A DNA stretch of 36,782 nt from Phycisphaerales bacterium (GTDB taxonomy: Bacteria > Planctomycetota > Phycisphaerae > Phycisphaerales > SM1A02), in NCBI GenBank assembly GCA_013003065.1, contig JABDLI010000341.1, positions 1-36,782 of the forward strand, written 5' to 3'. The position numbers and the translations under genes are program-made. The notes beneath the pieces were generated by a model that saw only the letters and a list, made by a program, of their open reading frames with translations, was not told the origin of the DNA and made no database searches. Numbering within the stretch: the stretch's first letter is position 1; each line of letters opens with the position of its first letter. Of the stretch, positions 17,800 to 26,488 are shown piece by piece.

Positions 17800-19166
17800 G
17801 CCTGCGTCAGGCGGTGCGTATCCTCCCGGAGCTCGAGCCGCGTGAGATCTGCGGCCGGGTCGCCGCGGTGCGTGGCCTGAGCGTGACCGTGCGTGATCTG
17901 CCGCTGCCGGTCGGCGCGATCGTGCGGATCGACGCTCGCGCTCGCACCGGTGACACGGTGCGGGGCGAGGTGGTCGGCTTCGCCGGCGGCGAGAGCATCG
18001 TCATGCTCTTCAACGACAGCGACGGAATCGCGCCGGGGGTGCAGGTCGTCGGCGAACAGTCGGCGCAGACGGTGCCCGTGGGCTCGAACCTGCTGGGCCG
18101 CGTCATCAACGGTCGCGGCCGAGTGATCGACGGGGGCCCCAGACCGCTCGGCCTCGAACCACGTCCCTTGTACCCCGATCCGACGAGCCCGTTGGCACGC
18201 TCGCCCATTCGAGAGCCTCTGCCCACCGGCGTGCGCGCCGTCGACGCCATGCTCACCCTGGGCAAGGGGCAGCGGATCGGGATCTTCTCCGGCCCCGGCA
18301 TCGGCAAGTCGACGCTGCTCGCCTCGATCGCGCAGCACACGACCGCCGACGTCAACGTCATCGCGTTGATCGGCGAACGCGGACGCGAGGTCCGGGAGTT
18401 TCTCGAAGAGACGCTCGGCCCGGAGGGCCGCGCGAAGTCGGTGCTCGTCATCTCGACGAGCGATGAGTCGCCGCTGCTGCGGGTGCGGGCGGCGGCGGTG
18501 GCGTGCACCGTGGCGGAGCACTTCCGCGATGGCGGTCGCGACGTGATGCTCATGATGGACTCCATCACCCGATTCGCGCAAGCGCAGCGGCAGATCGGAC
18601 TGACCATCAACGAGCAGCCGGCGACCAAGGGATACCCGCCGTCGGTGTTCGCGCTCATGCCCAAGCTGCTCGAACGCGCCGGTACGCTCGACAGCGGCGG
18701 TTCGATCACCGGACTCTATTCGGTGCTCGTCGAGGGCGACGACCTCTCCGAGCCGATCTCGGACGCCGCCCGTGGGATTCTCGATGGTCACATCGCGTTG
18801 TCCCGGCGGCTGGCCGCCCGCGGTCGCTACCCGGCGGTGGATCTGCTCGAATCCATCTCACGGGTGGCGGACGACGTCTGCGACAAGAACCACATCGCGG
18901 CGCGTCGGCACCTGCTCCGGCTGCTCGCCGCGTACGCGGAAGCCGAGGAGCTGATCAACATCGGCGCGTACGCCCGGGGATCGAACCCCGATTGCGACGT
19001 GGCGATCGAGATGAAGGCCGATCTCGAGGAGTTTCTCGGTCAATCCAGCGGGGAGCCGGCGTCGTACCCCGCCACCTGCCGTCGTCTCATCGAACTCGCG
19101 CTCGACGCGGCGGAGCGCAGCCAGCGGGACACGGCCGGCCGTTCCGCATCGCCCACCTCGGCATGA
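17796..19166 (+). CDS. fliI: Flagellum-specific ATPase FliI
   Basis: The 456-residue ATPase powers or primes type III flagellar export and resembles F1-ATPase beta. Walker A is 'GPGIGKST' at 166-173, followed by 'IGERGREVREF', Walker B 'VMLMMDS' ending at D255 and 'ITRFAQAQRQIGL'. The T3SS-ATPase signature region 'GYPPSVFALMPKLLERAG' and 'GSITGLYSVLVEGDD' are present. The GTG start overlaps the fliH stop, with GGAGG 7 nt upstream. Length is typical, with a slightly extended Ser/Thr-rich C-terminus. No unusual residues seen. Confidence 0.97.
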   Translation: MSLRQAVRILPELEPREICGRVAAVRGLSVTVRDLPLPVGAIVRIDARARTGDTVRGEVVGFAGGESIVMLFNDSDGIAPGVQVVGEQSAQTVPVGSNLLGRVINGRGRVIDGGPRPLGLEPRPLYPDPTSPLARSPIREPLPTGVRAVDAMLTLGKGQRIGIFSGPGIGKSTLLASIAQHTTADVNVIALIGERGREVREFLEETLGPEGRAKSVLVISTSDESPLLRVRAAAVACTVAEHFRDGGRDVMLMMDSITRFAQAQRQIGLTINEQPATKGYPPSVFALMPKLLERAGTLDSGGSITGLYSVLVEGDDLSEPISDAARGILDGHIALSRRLAARGRYPAVDLLESISRVADDVCDKNHIAARRHLLRLLAAYAEAEELINIGAYARGSNPDCDVAIEMKADLEEFLGQSSGEPASYPATCRRLIELALDAAERSQRDTAGRSASPTSA

Positions 19167-19183
19167 CTCTTCCGTGAGCTGAC

Positions 19184-19627
19184 ATGGCACGCTTCCGTTT
19201 TCGTCTCGAAGCACTCTTGACGGCACGTCAGGAGATCGAACGGCGTCACCAACGCGAGGTTGCCGACTTCGAGCGACAGCGTCGCGACCTCGAGGACACG
19301 CTGCGGCGGCACCAGCAGTTCATCACCGAGGGGCAAGCGGCGCTCCGCGATCGTCTCGTCGGCGCGATCGAGGTCGACAAGCTCAGAACCCACGCCGGGA
19401 CGACGTTGCAGCTCATGCGAGCGGCCCAGCGTCTCGTTCTCGAGGCGGCGGAGGTGCATCAGCGTCTCGAGGAAGCGCGGGCTCGCCTCGCCAGCGCCGC
19501 GGCCGATCGCCGCGCGATCGAGCTGCTCCGCGAGCGACGGTACGAAGCGTGGAGGCGGAAGATCGAACGGGCCGAAGATGCCCTCATCGACGAACTCGCC
19601 AACCGCCCGAAACGAGAGTGGATGTGA
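19184..19627 (+). CDS. fliJ: Flagellar export protein FliJ
   Basis: This 147-residue coiled-coil protein begins 'FRFRLEALLTARQEIERRHQREVADFERQR', the usual FliJ opening, and remains helical throughout with 'VDKLRTHAGTTLQLMRAAQRLVLEAAE' and 'LLRERRYEAWRRKIERAEDALIDELA'. It should act as the central stalk of the FliH-FliI complex and as an escort-chaperone factor. Size and position after fliI are standard. Its TGA overlaps the ATG of the next gene by one base. Confidence 0.92.
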   Translation: MARFRFRLEALLTARQEIERRHQREVADFERQRRDLEDTLRRHQQFITEGQAALRDRLVGAIEVDKLRTHAGTTLQLMRAAQRLVLEAAEVHQRLEEARARLASAAADRRAIELLRERRYEAWRRKIERAEDALIDELANRPKREWM

Positions 19628-20370
19628 TGAAGAGTTTCTGGAACCTCGTGAGCTTTCTCGCGGTCGTGAACATGCTGGCGTTGATCGGCTTCGGGGGGTG
19701 GCTCTGGCAGAGCGGCCGTCTCGATCGGGGGCGACTCCTGGCGATCAAAGAGCTCCTGGCCCCGACGCTCGCCGAAGCGGAGGTCCGGGCCGAGGCGGAC
19801 GCCGAGGCAATGCGTCAGGCGGAGGCGGAGACGCTGCGAGGGTGGGAGGCGACGAATCCCCCGATGGCGAGCGAGACGCAGCTGCGCTCGATCGCCCTGG
19901 TCCAGAATCAGGAAACGCAGGCGGCGCGTCGTCTCGCCGACCAGTCCGAGCAGCTCTTCGCCCAGCTCGAGGAACGCGCGCGGGTGCTGAAGGAGCAGGA
20001 GGAAGCGTTCGCATCTCGCCAGGCCGCGTGGGAGGATGCTCGCGCCGAAGCGCAGAATCAGCGCGTCCAGGAGCAGTTCCAGAAGACGGTCAAGCTCTAC
20101 GAGTCGATTCCGTCCAAGCAGGCGAAGCAGCTGCTGACGACGCTCGTCGACGGCGGCGGCATGGACCAGGCGGTGGCCTACGTGAACGCGATGAACACGC
20201 GAGCCGCCGCCAAGGTGATTCGTGAGCTGAAGAGCGACGAAGAGAGCAAACTGGCAACCGAATTGCTGGAGATGATCCGGACCTACGACCCCATGGTCAG
20301 CGCTCCGGAGACCGCCAGCGATGCCAACGCTCCTGACACCAACGCCCAGCCCGCTGCTTCCGGCACCTGA
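19627..20370 (+). CDS. MotE/YlxF-like membrane protein of the fliJ-fliK interval
   Basis: The 247-residue protein has one N-terminal transmembrane helix ('LVSFLAVVNMLALIGFGGWLW'), a long Ala/Glu/Arg-rich coiled coil (about 40-160), and a C-terminal module 'LYESIPSKQAKQLLTTLVDGGGMDQAVAYVNAMNTRAAAKVIREL' that resembles the MgtE N-terminal helical domain. This architecture between fliJ and fliK matches the MotE/YlxF family, a chaperone-like factor for the periplasmic motor protein MotC in rhizobia and an unassigned flagellar protein in Bacillus. The start overlaps the fliJ stop; its last 50 nt overlap the start of fliK in another frame. The ORF-track start at 19549 lies inside fliJ. Function here is inferred only from family. 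Confidence 0.82.
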   Translation: MKSFWNLVSFLAVVNMLALIGFGGWLWQSGRLDRGRLLAIKELLAPTLAEAEVRAEADAEAMRQAEAETLRGWEATNPPMASETQLRSIALVQNQETQAARRLADQSEQLFAQLEERARVLKEQEEAFASRQAAWEDARAEAQNQRVQEQFQKTVKLYESIPSKQAKQLLTTLVDGGGMDQAVAYVNAMNTRAAAKVIRELKSDEESKLATELLEMIRTYDPMVSAPETASDANAPDTNAQPAASGT

Positions 20371-22075
20371 GCTCGCGTCGCGGCCCGCGCCGACGCGATC
20401 GAATCGGCCGGACGCGTTTGGCGACGCCTTGGCAGACGCCGCGCGGGCCACGACCCCCAAGAACAAGCCCGAATCCAAGCCCCCGGCGGCTTCCGCGACG
20501 TCGAAGCGATCCGACGAGCCCCGTCGCGAGGACCCGGTCGCGTCCGACGTCGAGCCCCGGGAAACGTCCGCGACGTCGAATGACGGACCGACGTCGGACG
20601 CCTCCGCGACGCCCACCACCGACACCACGCGGGGCGAGGGCGATCCGGCGGGATCCGCGCAAACTGCCGCGCAAGAATCGGCGGCCCCGGCGCAAAGCGC
20701 GACGCCGAACGATGCCACCGCGAACACCGTGGCGAACACCCGGTCCGTCGAAACCGGTGCGAATCTGGCCGCCACCACCGGCACCGTCGGTGAGACCGCG
20801 GCGGCCAACGCCGCGACCAACGTCGGTTTCGTCGGCCCCTCCCCTCTGGGCGGTGAGGGCCAGGCGGGGACCACGCAGCCATCATCCGCAACCGCCTCCA
20901 GCATTGCAGCCGCGAACAACGTGAGCCCGTCCCACGCCGGGGCGAACGCCGCTCCCTTGGCCGGGGACGCGGCGACGCTCTCCGGATCCGGTCGCGCCGA
21001 GTCCGCCCCGGGCGTCAACCAGGTCGTCAACCTGGAGTCCGCGAACCCGAACGGTTCGGAGGGAGCCCCCGACCGCGTGACGACGGCTCCGTCGACCACC
21101 GGCGCGAACGACACGCCGAACGCGGGGGTTGCGGGCCCGGGCAACGCTACCGGCGTCGACGCCGCCGCCACCCCGGTCACGCCGGCCGCCAATGCCAACG
21201 CGACCCCGGTCACCGAAACGAACGCGGCCCCGGTGCGCCCGAACGAGCCGCGTCCGGAGTCACGGAACCAGCGTCGGGTGGGAGCGCGGGTGCCGGCTCC
21301 GACCCCGGATGCCAATCACGTTTCAAACTCGCCCGCGACACCCACGGCGGAGCCGACGACGTCCGGCAGCGCAGCGCTCGCCACGCCGCTGTCGCTCACG
21401 TCCGGCGAGCTCACCTCCGAGCCGACGACGACGGCCGCCGAGAGACGCGCCGCCCAGGTCGACTCCGGTGTTCGCCTGGAGCAGCTCGCCGCGCGTCTGG
21501 GCGGAAGTGAATCGTCCGCGCTCGCCGCGAAACCCGTCACGGTGACCACCGCGAACGCCAACGCGGGCGAGACGGTTCAGACCATGCTCGCCGCCAACGG
21601 TGTCGCGACGAAGCCGGAGGAAGACGCCTTCACGCAACGCGTCGTGCGTGGACTCTCGACGGTCGTCAACCAGCGGGGCGGCGTGATGAACATGCGTCTT
21701 CATCCGCCGGAGCTTGGCGACTTGCGGGTCCAGATGTCGATCGTGCGTGGCGCCGTGACGGCGCAGTTCACCGCGTCGACCGATCAGGCGAATGCGATGC
21801 TCCAGCGGAACCTCACGGTTCTGCGGGTCGCCCTGGAGAGTCACGGCCTCACGGTGGACAAACTTGCAGTGCAGACGGCCAACAGCGATCAGTCCAACGC
21901 CAGCCGGCAGGAGGCCGGTGATCAGCGGCAGGACTCGTCCCGCTCGAACCACGACGCGGCCGGACGCGAGAGCCGTGGTCGCTCGGACCGGGAAGGGGCG
22001 CCGCGTCACTTCGGGGCCACCGCCGCGTTCGACCACTCCTTCTCGGAAGCGTTTTCCGCTGACCCCGCCGCCTAG
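20321..22075 (+). CDS. fliK: Flagellar hook-length control protein FliK
   Basis: The 584-residue protein has two very different parts. Residues 1 to about 400 are low complexity, rich in Ala, Thr, Asn, Pro and Ser, fitting the extended ruler region. The C-terminal Flg_hook domain includes 'RGGVMNMRLHPPELGDLRVQMSI', 'VTAQFTASTDQANAMLQRNLTVLRVALESHGLTV', the signature that switches export specificity when the hook is complete. A Ser/Arg/Asp-rich tail follows. The start is the ATG at 20321, inside the previous gene, with no other suitable start near; it overlaps by 50 nt. A ruler this long would suit a long hook. Confidence 0.9.
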   Translation: MPTLLTPTPSPLLPAPELASRPAPTRSNRPDAFGDALADAARATTPKNKPESKPPAASATSKRSDEPRREDPVASDVEPRETSATSNDGPTSDASATPTTDTTRGEGDPAGSAQTAAQESAAPAQSATPNDATANTVANTRSVETGANLAATTGTVGETAAANAATNVGFVGPSPLGGEGQAGTTQPSSATASSIAAANNVSPSHAGANAAPLAGDAATLSGSGRAESAPGVNQVVNLESANPNGSEGAPDRVTTAPSTTGANDTPNAGVAGPGNATGVDAAATPVTPAANANATPVTETNAAPVRPNEPRPESRNQRRVGARVPAPTPDANHVSNSPATPTAEPTTSGSAALATPLSLTSGELTSEPTTTAAERRAAQVDSGVRLEQLAARLGGSESSALAAKPVTVTTANANAGETVQTMLAANGVATKPEEDAFTQRVVRGLSTVVNQRGGVMNMRLHPPELGDLRVQMSIVRGAVTAQFTASTDQANAMLQRNLTVLRVALESHGLTVDKLAVQTANSDQSNASRQEAGDQRQDSSRSNHDAAGRESRGRSDREGAPRHFGATAAFDHSFSEAFSADPAA

Positions 22076-22126
22076 AACCCCTGAATCGCGACCGGCGTGC
22101 GCCGCCGGTCGGGGGAGACCCGTGTC

Positions 22127-22576
22127 ATGAGCCAGATTTCCGGTGCCGCCAGCCTCGACAACGCCCTCGGCAACGCGGGGACGCAGCAGAGCCGTTTCAG
22201 CGAGATGAACACCGAGGACTTCATCAAGATCATCTTTACCGAGCTGACGAATCAGGATCCGCTCCAGCCCAATGACACGGGTGCGTTGCTCGAGCAACTC
22301 AACTCGATCCGTTCGATCGAGTCGGACATCGCGCTGACGAATCAGCTCGAGGCGCTTGTCACGGAGAACCAGCTCGCGGCCGCCAGCAACATGCTCGGCA
22401 AGCTCGTCACCGGACGCACCGAGAACCTCGACGCCGCGGGCGGGATCGTCGTCTCCGCGCTCAAGCAGGGCGACGAGATCATGCTGGAGCTCGCCGATGC
22501 GTCGATCATCCCGATCGGCAACGTCGAATCGGTGCTCGATCCCGCGATGTTCGCGCCGGCCGGAGGGAATGGCTAG
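22127..22576 (+). CDS. flgD: Flagellar hook-assembly scaffold protein FlgD (short form)
   Basis: The 149-residue protein has the FlgD core 'MNTEDFIKIIFTELTNQDPLQPNDTGALLEQLNSIRSIES' and 'AASNMLGKLVTGRTENLD', the cap that guides hook-protein assembly. It stops where most FlgD proteins continue into a FnIII/Tudor-like region; only part of that ('GDEIMLELADASIIPIGNVESV') remains, so it is about 70 residues shorter than E. coli FlgD. I chose the ATG at 22127 with GGGGGAG upstream; the track GTG at 22097 would add 10 basic residues. Confidence 0.9.
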   Translation: MSQISGAASLDNALGNAGTQQSRFSEMNTEDFIKIIFTELTNQDPLQPNDTGALLEQLNSIRSIESDIALTNQLEALVTENQLAAASNMLGKLVTGRTENLDAAGGIVVSALKQGDEIMLELADASIIPIGNVESVLDPAMFAPAGGNG

Positions 22577-22579
22577 GAC

Positions 22580-23110
22580 ATGCCGATCGAAGCGCTCCAA
22601 CTTCTCCGCCGGCTCGAGCCGGCCGTTCGTCCCGGCTACTCGCCCGCGACCCGCGGACCGGGCGGCCCCGGAAGAGCTCCGGGCCTCGCCGCGTTCGAGT
22701 CCGCGCTCTCGCTGATGTCCGGGGGAACTCCGAGCGGGCGACGCCCGCTGATGGTGTCGGCCGGTGCGTCGATGGCCGAAGCCCTCGAAGGGGACGAGCT
22801 CGAGCGTCTGGCCGTCGCCGCCGATGCGGCGGAAGCCGCCGGGGCCGAACGCGCCGCGATGATCCTCGGTGGTCGCGTCTTCATCATCGAGGTGCCGGGC
22901 CGCATCCTGCAGACCGAATTGCTCGAAGAGGGAACGGCGTCGCACTTCCAGCTCGACGCCGCGTTGCTGGTGCCGGGGGATGGGCCCGCGACCATGCGGA
23001 CAACCCCAGGGGGCATCGGGCCGCCGAGCCCGGTCCTCACGCCCGCCGTCGCCCGGCATCTGCTCGCCCTCGACGATCGACCGTCCGGCTCTCCGCCCAC
23101 CGCCGCCTAG
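22580..23110 (+). CDS. Flg_new-like flagellar operon protein between flgD and flgE
   Basis: This 176-residue protein sits 3 nt after flgD and 21 nt before flgE. The region 'DELERLAVAADAAEAAGAERAAMILGGRVFIIEVPGRILQTEL' (about 73-115) resembles the pattern of the Flg_new/TIGR02530 flagellar operon family: a helix that pairs 'A..A...G', a strand reading 'iV.VpnrtV.T'. That family sits at this very position in Firmicutes and Thermotogae, where it is of unknown function. The first 70 residues are Gly/Pro-rich and poorly ordered, and the last 60 include a Pro/Gly stretch, so the protein is longer than the family norm. Assignment is by motif resemblance and context. Confidence 0.6.
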   Translation: MPIEALQLLRRLEPAVRPGYSPATRGPGGPGRAPGLAAFESALSLMSGGTPSGRRPLMVSAGASMAEALEGDELERLAVAADAAEAAGAERAAMILGGRVFIIEVPGRILQTELLEEGTASHFQLDAALLVPGDGPATMRTTPGGIGPPSPVLTPAVARHLLALDDRPSGSPPTAA

Positions 23111-23131
23111 CTCAATTAGGAACGAGAATCC

Positions 23132-24931
23132 ATGGCCTCGACCACTGCTCTGTTCACCGGCCTCACCGGACTGTTCACCAACGCCCGTCGCATGGACGTC
23201 ATTGGTAACAACCTCGCGAACGTGAACACGCACGCGTACAAGTCCAACCGGATGATCCAGACCCCGAACTTCAGCCGCAACTTCTCGCTCGGCACGTCGC
23301 CCGGCGACTCGTGGGGCGGCACGAATCCGACGCAGGTCGGTCTCGGGGCGCACATTGCCGGCACGCAACGCAACTTCAACAACGGTGCCATCAGCGGCAC
23401 CGGCGTGGTGACGGACGTCGCGCTCGAGGGCGACGGCATGTTCATCGTCGAGCAGGGAGGCGAGCGGTTCTTCACCCGCGCCGGCGCGTTTCAACGGAAC
23501 GAACGCAACGACCTCATATCGATCGACGGTGCGAACGTCATGGGATACGCCGTCGATGCGCAGTTCAACATCGTCGAGGGCAACCTGGTCCCCCTGAACA
23601 TACCGGTGGGGACGCTGACGCTCGCCGAAGCCTCGCGCAACGTGGTCATGAGCGGCAACCTGAACGCGTCGGGCATGGTCCCAACGACCGGTTCGGTGCA
23701 CGAGACACGGGCGTTCTTCTTCGATGCGGGGCTCACCCCGGGCATGGAGCTGAATACCGATCTGTACGACCTCACCGTCCCCGGCAACGATCTCTACATC
23801 GACGACGGCGCGGGCGGCAGCTTCCTCGCCCTCGAAGGCGGGTCGGACGCGGTCATCACGTTCAGCGGCGTGGAGAAGGGCGGCAAGGACCTCGGGACGA
23901 AGACGTTCGCGTTCACCGACGCCGCGACGGCGGCCACGCTGGGCGTCGATGCGTTCGGTTCCACGATCGCCGATTACATGGCGTTCCTCGATCGCGCCCT
24001 GGGTCTCGACCAGACCGCGATTGCGCCGTCGGGTCACGACCTCGGCGGCAACGTCACGCTCGACATCGCCACGGGGCAGATCCTCATCACCGGCAACGAG
24101 GGTACGGTGCAGGACCTCGTGGTCGAGACCGCGGACCTCGTGGTGACGTACCCCCTCGGAGCCGTGGGGAGCCCGATCAACCAGCCGTTCGTGATGACGA
24201 AGACCGCGACCTCCGACGGTGAATCGGTGCGCACCTCCTTCGTCGTGTACGACTCGCTGGGCTCGCCGCTGACGGTGGATCTGTCGTTCGTCCTGCAGGA
24301 GACCGTCGACGGCGCCGGCACCCTCTGGGAGTTCGTCGCCGAGTCGACGGACAACGACGACGTCGACCGGCTGGTCGGTCTCGGCGTCGTCGAGCTGGAC
24401 GCGAACGGTCAGTTCGTCTCGGCCACGAACCAGTCGTTCTCGCTGACGCGGATGAACGGTGCGGTCAGTCCGCTCACGGTGGCGATGAACTTCAACTCGG
24501 GAACGGATGCGATCACCGGCCTGACCGACACCGCGAGCACGCTCGCATCGGTCTTTCAGGACGGTTCGCCCATCGGCACGCTGAGCAGCTTCTCGATCGG
24601 CGAAGACGGCATCATCAACGGCGCCTTCACGAACGGCCTCACCCGGCAGATCGGTCAGCTCGCGCTGGCGAAGTTCACGAATCCGGAGGGGCTCGTCGAC
24701 ACCGGCAACAACCTGTTCCGGGTCGGTCCCAACTCGGGCCCGGCCATCATCACCAAGGCGTTCGAGTTCGGAACCGGACGGGTCCTCGGTGGCGCGTTGG
24801 AGCTCAGCAACGTCGATCTCTCCCAGGAGTTCATCAACATGATCCTGGCGTCGACGGGGTACTCCGCCTCCAGCCGGATCATCACGACCACCGACGAGAT
24901 GATCGATCAGCTTCTCCTCCTCGGCCGGTGA
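23132..24931 (+). CDS. flgE: Flagellar hook protein FlgE
   Basis: The 599-residue protein builds the hook. The N-terminal D0 segment reads 'TALFTGLTGLFTNARRMDVIGNNLANVNTHAYKSN'; a hook-specific 'GDGMFIVEQGGERFFTRAGAFQRN' strand region follows. The C-terminal D0 helix is 'NVDLSQEFINMILASTGYSASSRIITTTDEMIDQLLLL'. The central D1/D2 region (about 180-480) is enlarged relative to the 402-residue Salmonella FlgE and is Thr/Asp-rich, as is common in planctomycete and other large hooks. The ATG follows 21 nt after the preceding gene with AGGA nearby. Confidence 0.95.
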   Translation: MASTTALFTGLTGLFTNARRMDVIGNNLANVNTHAYKSNRMIQTPNFSRNFSLGTSPGDSWGGTNPTQVGLGAHIAGTQRNFNNGAISGTGVVTDVALEGDGMFIVEQGGERFFTRAGAFQRNERNDLISIDGANVMGYAVDAQFNIVEGNLVPLNIPVGTLTLAEASRNVVMSGNLNASGMVPTTGSVHETRAFFFDAGLTPGMELNTDLYDLTVPGNDLYIDDGAGGSFLALEGGSDAVITFSGVEKGGKDLGTKTFAFTDAATAATLGVDAFGSTIADYMAFLDRALGLDQTAIAPSGHDLGGNVTLDIATGQILITGNEGTVQDLVVETADLVVTYPLGAVGSPINQPFVMTKTATSDGESVRTSFVVYDSLGSPLTVDLSFVLQETVDGAGTLWEFVAESTDNDDVDRLVGLGVVELDANGQFVSATNQSFSLTRMNGAVSPLTVAMNFNSGTDAITGLTDTASTLASVFQDGSPIGTLSSFSIGEDGIINGAFTNGLTRQIGQLALAKFTNPEGLVDTGNNLFRVGPNSGPAIITKAFEFGTGRVLGGALELSNVDLSQEFINMILASTGYSASSRIITTTDEMIDQLLLLGR

Positions 24932-24971
24932 TGGCTGAGCTCTCACGCCCACGCCCGACCGGAGGCACGCC

Positions 24972-25169
24972 GTGATCGCGGTCACCCGACTCAACGGCAA
25001 ACCGCTCGTCGTGAACGCGGACCTGATCCGCACCGTCGAGGAGAACCCCGACACCACCATCACGCTGCTCAACGGCGACCGCATCATCGTGCGCGAGCCG
25101 ATGGCGGAGGTGGTCTCGAAGTCGATCGAGTACGGTCGGCACCTGCGTCGGCTGGTTCCCGTCGACTGA
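24972..25169 (+). CDS. flbD: FlbD/SwrD-family flagellar protein
   Basis: This 65-residue protein reads 'MIAVTRLNGKPLVVNADLIRTVEENPDTTITLLNGDRIIVRE', the full FlbD/SwrD signature, followed by the helix 'MAEVVSKSIEYGRHLRRL'. In Bacillus the homologue SwrD raises flagellar torque; this is distinct from the Caulobacter regulator also called FlbD. Translation starts at GTG 24972 with GGAGG 6 nt upstream. It is the last gene of the cluster; a repeat hairpin region follows immediately. Confidence 0.92.
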   Translation: MIAVTRLNGKPLVVNADLIRTVEENPDTTITLLNGDRIIVREPMAEVVSKSIEYGRHLRRLVPVD

Positions 25170-25174
25170 CGCGT

Positions 25175-25286
25175 GGTGCCACGGACAGCGAAGCGTCCGT
25201 GCCGTCAGCGTCCATCGCGGTGGGGCATTTGACTTCCCTGCGCAGCGGACGACGCCCGGCACGGACGCTTCGCTGTCCGTGGCACC
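25175..25286. repeat. Inverted pair of palindromic elements between convergent genes
   Basis: A 30-nt sequence at 25175-25204 is exactly repeated in inverted orientation at 25257-25286 with a 52-nt spacer. Each arm is itself palindromic (CACGGAC / GTCCGTG). The left copy extends to 25223 and matches 5679-5726 with one mismatch. It lies between the flagellar cluster end and the aminotransferase end, so it could serve as a bidirectional terminator (inference). Confidence 0.85.
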
Positions 25287-25294
25287 GGTGCTCG

Positions 25295-26488
25295 TTACTC
25301 GAGCTCTTCAATCGCGCTTCGCGCAAAGCTCGCGCGCTTGATCATGAGCTCGAGCGTCTGGCACACCAGATCCACCTCGCGTCCCGTCAGTCGCGTGAAG
25401 AAGGGCAACGCGATCGTGCGGTGGCTCACGGATTCGGCGACCGGGAAGTCGCCCGGCTGGTGACCGCAGAGCCGACGGAAGTGGGGAAGCATCGGAATCG
25501 GCGGGAAGTAGTTGCTCGCGCCGACGTCGTGGCGACGCAGGCCGGCGATGATCTCGTCTCGTTCGGCTTCGGTGAAGCGATCGCTCAGACGTACGACATA
25601 CACGAACCAGCTCATGAAGCAGTCGGCCGCGACGGTCGGAACGAGGACGTCCGCGTTGCCCATGAGTCGCCGCGTGTACGTCTCGGCCACCCACTGCCGC
25701 ATCTCGAGCAGCTCGTCCAGACGACGCATCTGCGCCACGCCGAGCGCGGCGCTCAGCTCGTTCATCCGGAAGTTGAAGCCCATGCGTTCATGTTCGAGCC
25801 ACGATCCCAGCGCGGCGGGTCCGCCGCTGGCCGTCGCGCGGCTCGTGCCCGCGCGACCGTGGTTGCGGAGCGACCGGCACTGGTCGGCGAGCGTGTCGTC
25901 GTGGGTGACGATCATCCCGCCCTCGCCTGTCGTGATCTGCTTGTTGGGGTAGAACCCGAAGACGGCCACGCGGCCGAAGCCACCGATTGCATCGGTCCCG
26001 AGCCGGCCGCCGAGCCCTTCGCAGGCGTCCTCGATGAGGGGGATCTCGTACTTGTTCGAAAGGGCCGCCAGCTCGCTCATGCCGGCGGGGTTGCCGAAGA
26101 CCTCGACGCCGATGATCGCCTTCGTGCGATCGGTGATCTTGCTCTCCACGGCATCGGCCCGCATGTTGAGCGTGCGTGGGTCGCAATCGACGAACACCGG
26201 TTTGGCGCCGACGTAGAGCACGCAGTTGGCGGACGCGACGAAGCTGAATGCCGGCGTGATCACCTCGTCCTCCGGCCCGATGCCAAGGGCCAGCAACGCC
26301 AGATGAAGCCCGGCCGTGCCGCTGGACACCGCGATGCCGTGCGTGCGTCCCGCTCGACGCGCGACGAGCCGCTCGAACTCCTCGGCCTGCGGGCCGATGC
26401 TCAAACGCCCACTGCGGAGCGTGGCGACGACGGCGCGGACCTCGGCGTCGGTGATGTCGGGCAGGCTGAGCGGGATCGTGTCGGTCAC
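25295..26488 (-). CDS. DegT/DnrJ/EryC1-family PLP aminotransferase
   Basis: The 397-residue protein is a sugar aminotransferase of the aspartate-aminotransferase fold. It starts 'IPLSLPDITDAEVRAV', has the 'AVSSGTAGLHLALLALGIGPEDEVITPAFSF' cofactor region, 'IIGVEVFGNPAGM', 'IEDACEGLGG' with Asp154, and the Schiff-base Lys183 in 'GFYPNKQITTGEGGMI'. 'LRNHGRAG' and 'GFNFRMNELSAALG' complete the family set. The GTG start at 26488 overlaps the upstream TGA and has GGAG 8 nt before it; the 694-residue track ORF includes antisense of the neighbouring gene. Its substrate cannot be told from sequence; lone copies may serve surface glycan or flagellin glycan synthesis. Confidence 0.9.
   Translation of the reverse strand: MTDTIPLSLPDITDAEVRAVVATLRSGRLSIGPQAEEFERLVARRAGRTHGIAVSSGTAGLHLALLALGIGPEDEVITPAFSFVASANCVLYVGAKPVFVDCDPRTLNMRADAVESKITDRTKAIIGVEVFGNPAGMSELAALSNKYEIPLIEDACEGLGGRLGTDAIGGFGRVAVFGFYPNKQITTGEGGMIVTHDDTLADQCRSLRNHGRAGTSRATASGGPAALGSWLEHERMGFNFRMNELSAALGVAQMRRLDELLEMRQWVAETYTRRLMGNADVLVPTVAADCFMSWFVYVVRLSDRFTEAERDEIIAGLRRHDVGASNYFPPIPMLPHFRRLCGHQPGDFPVAESVSHRTIALPFFTRLTGREVDLVCQTLELMIKRASFARSAIEELE

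Noticed and set aside
21323-25087. A 1254-residue open frame on the minus strand opposite fliK, flgD and flgE
   Set aside because: High GC at third codon positions produces long antisense frames. Its plus-strand partners are clear flagellar genes, and the frame shows no domain.
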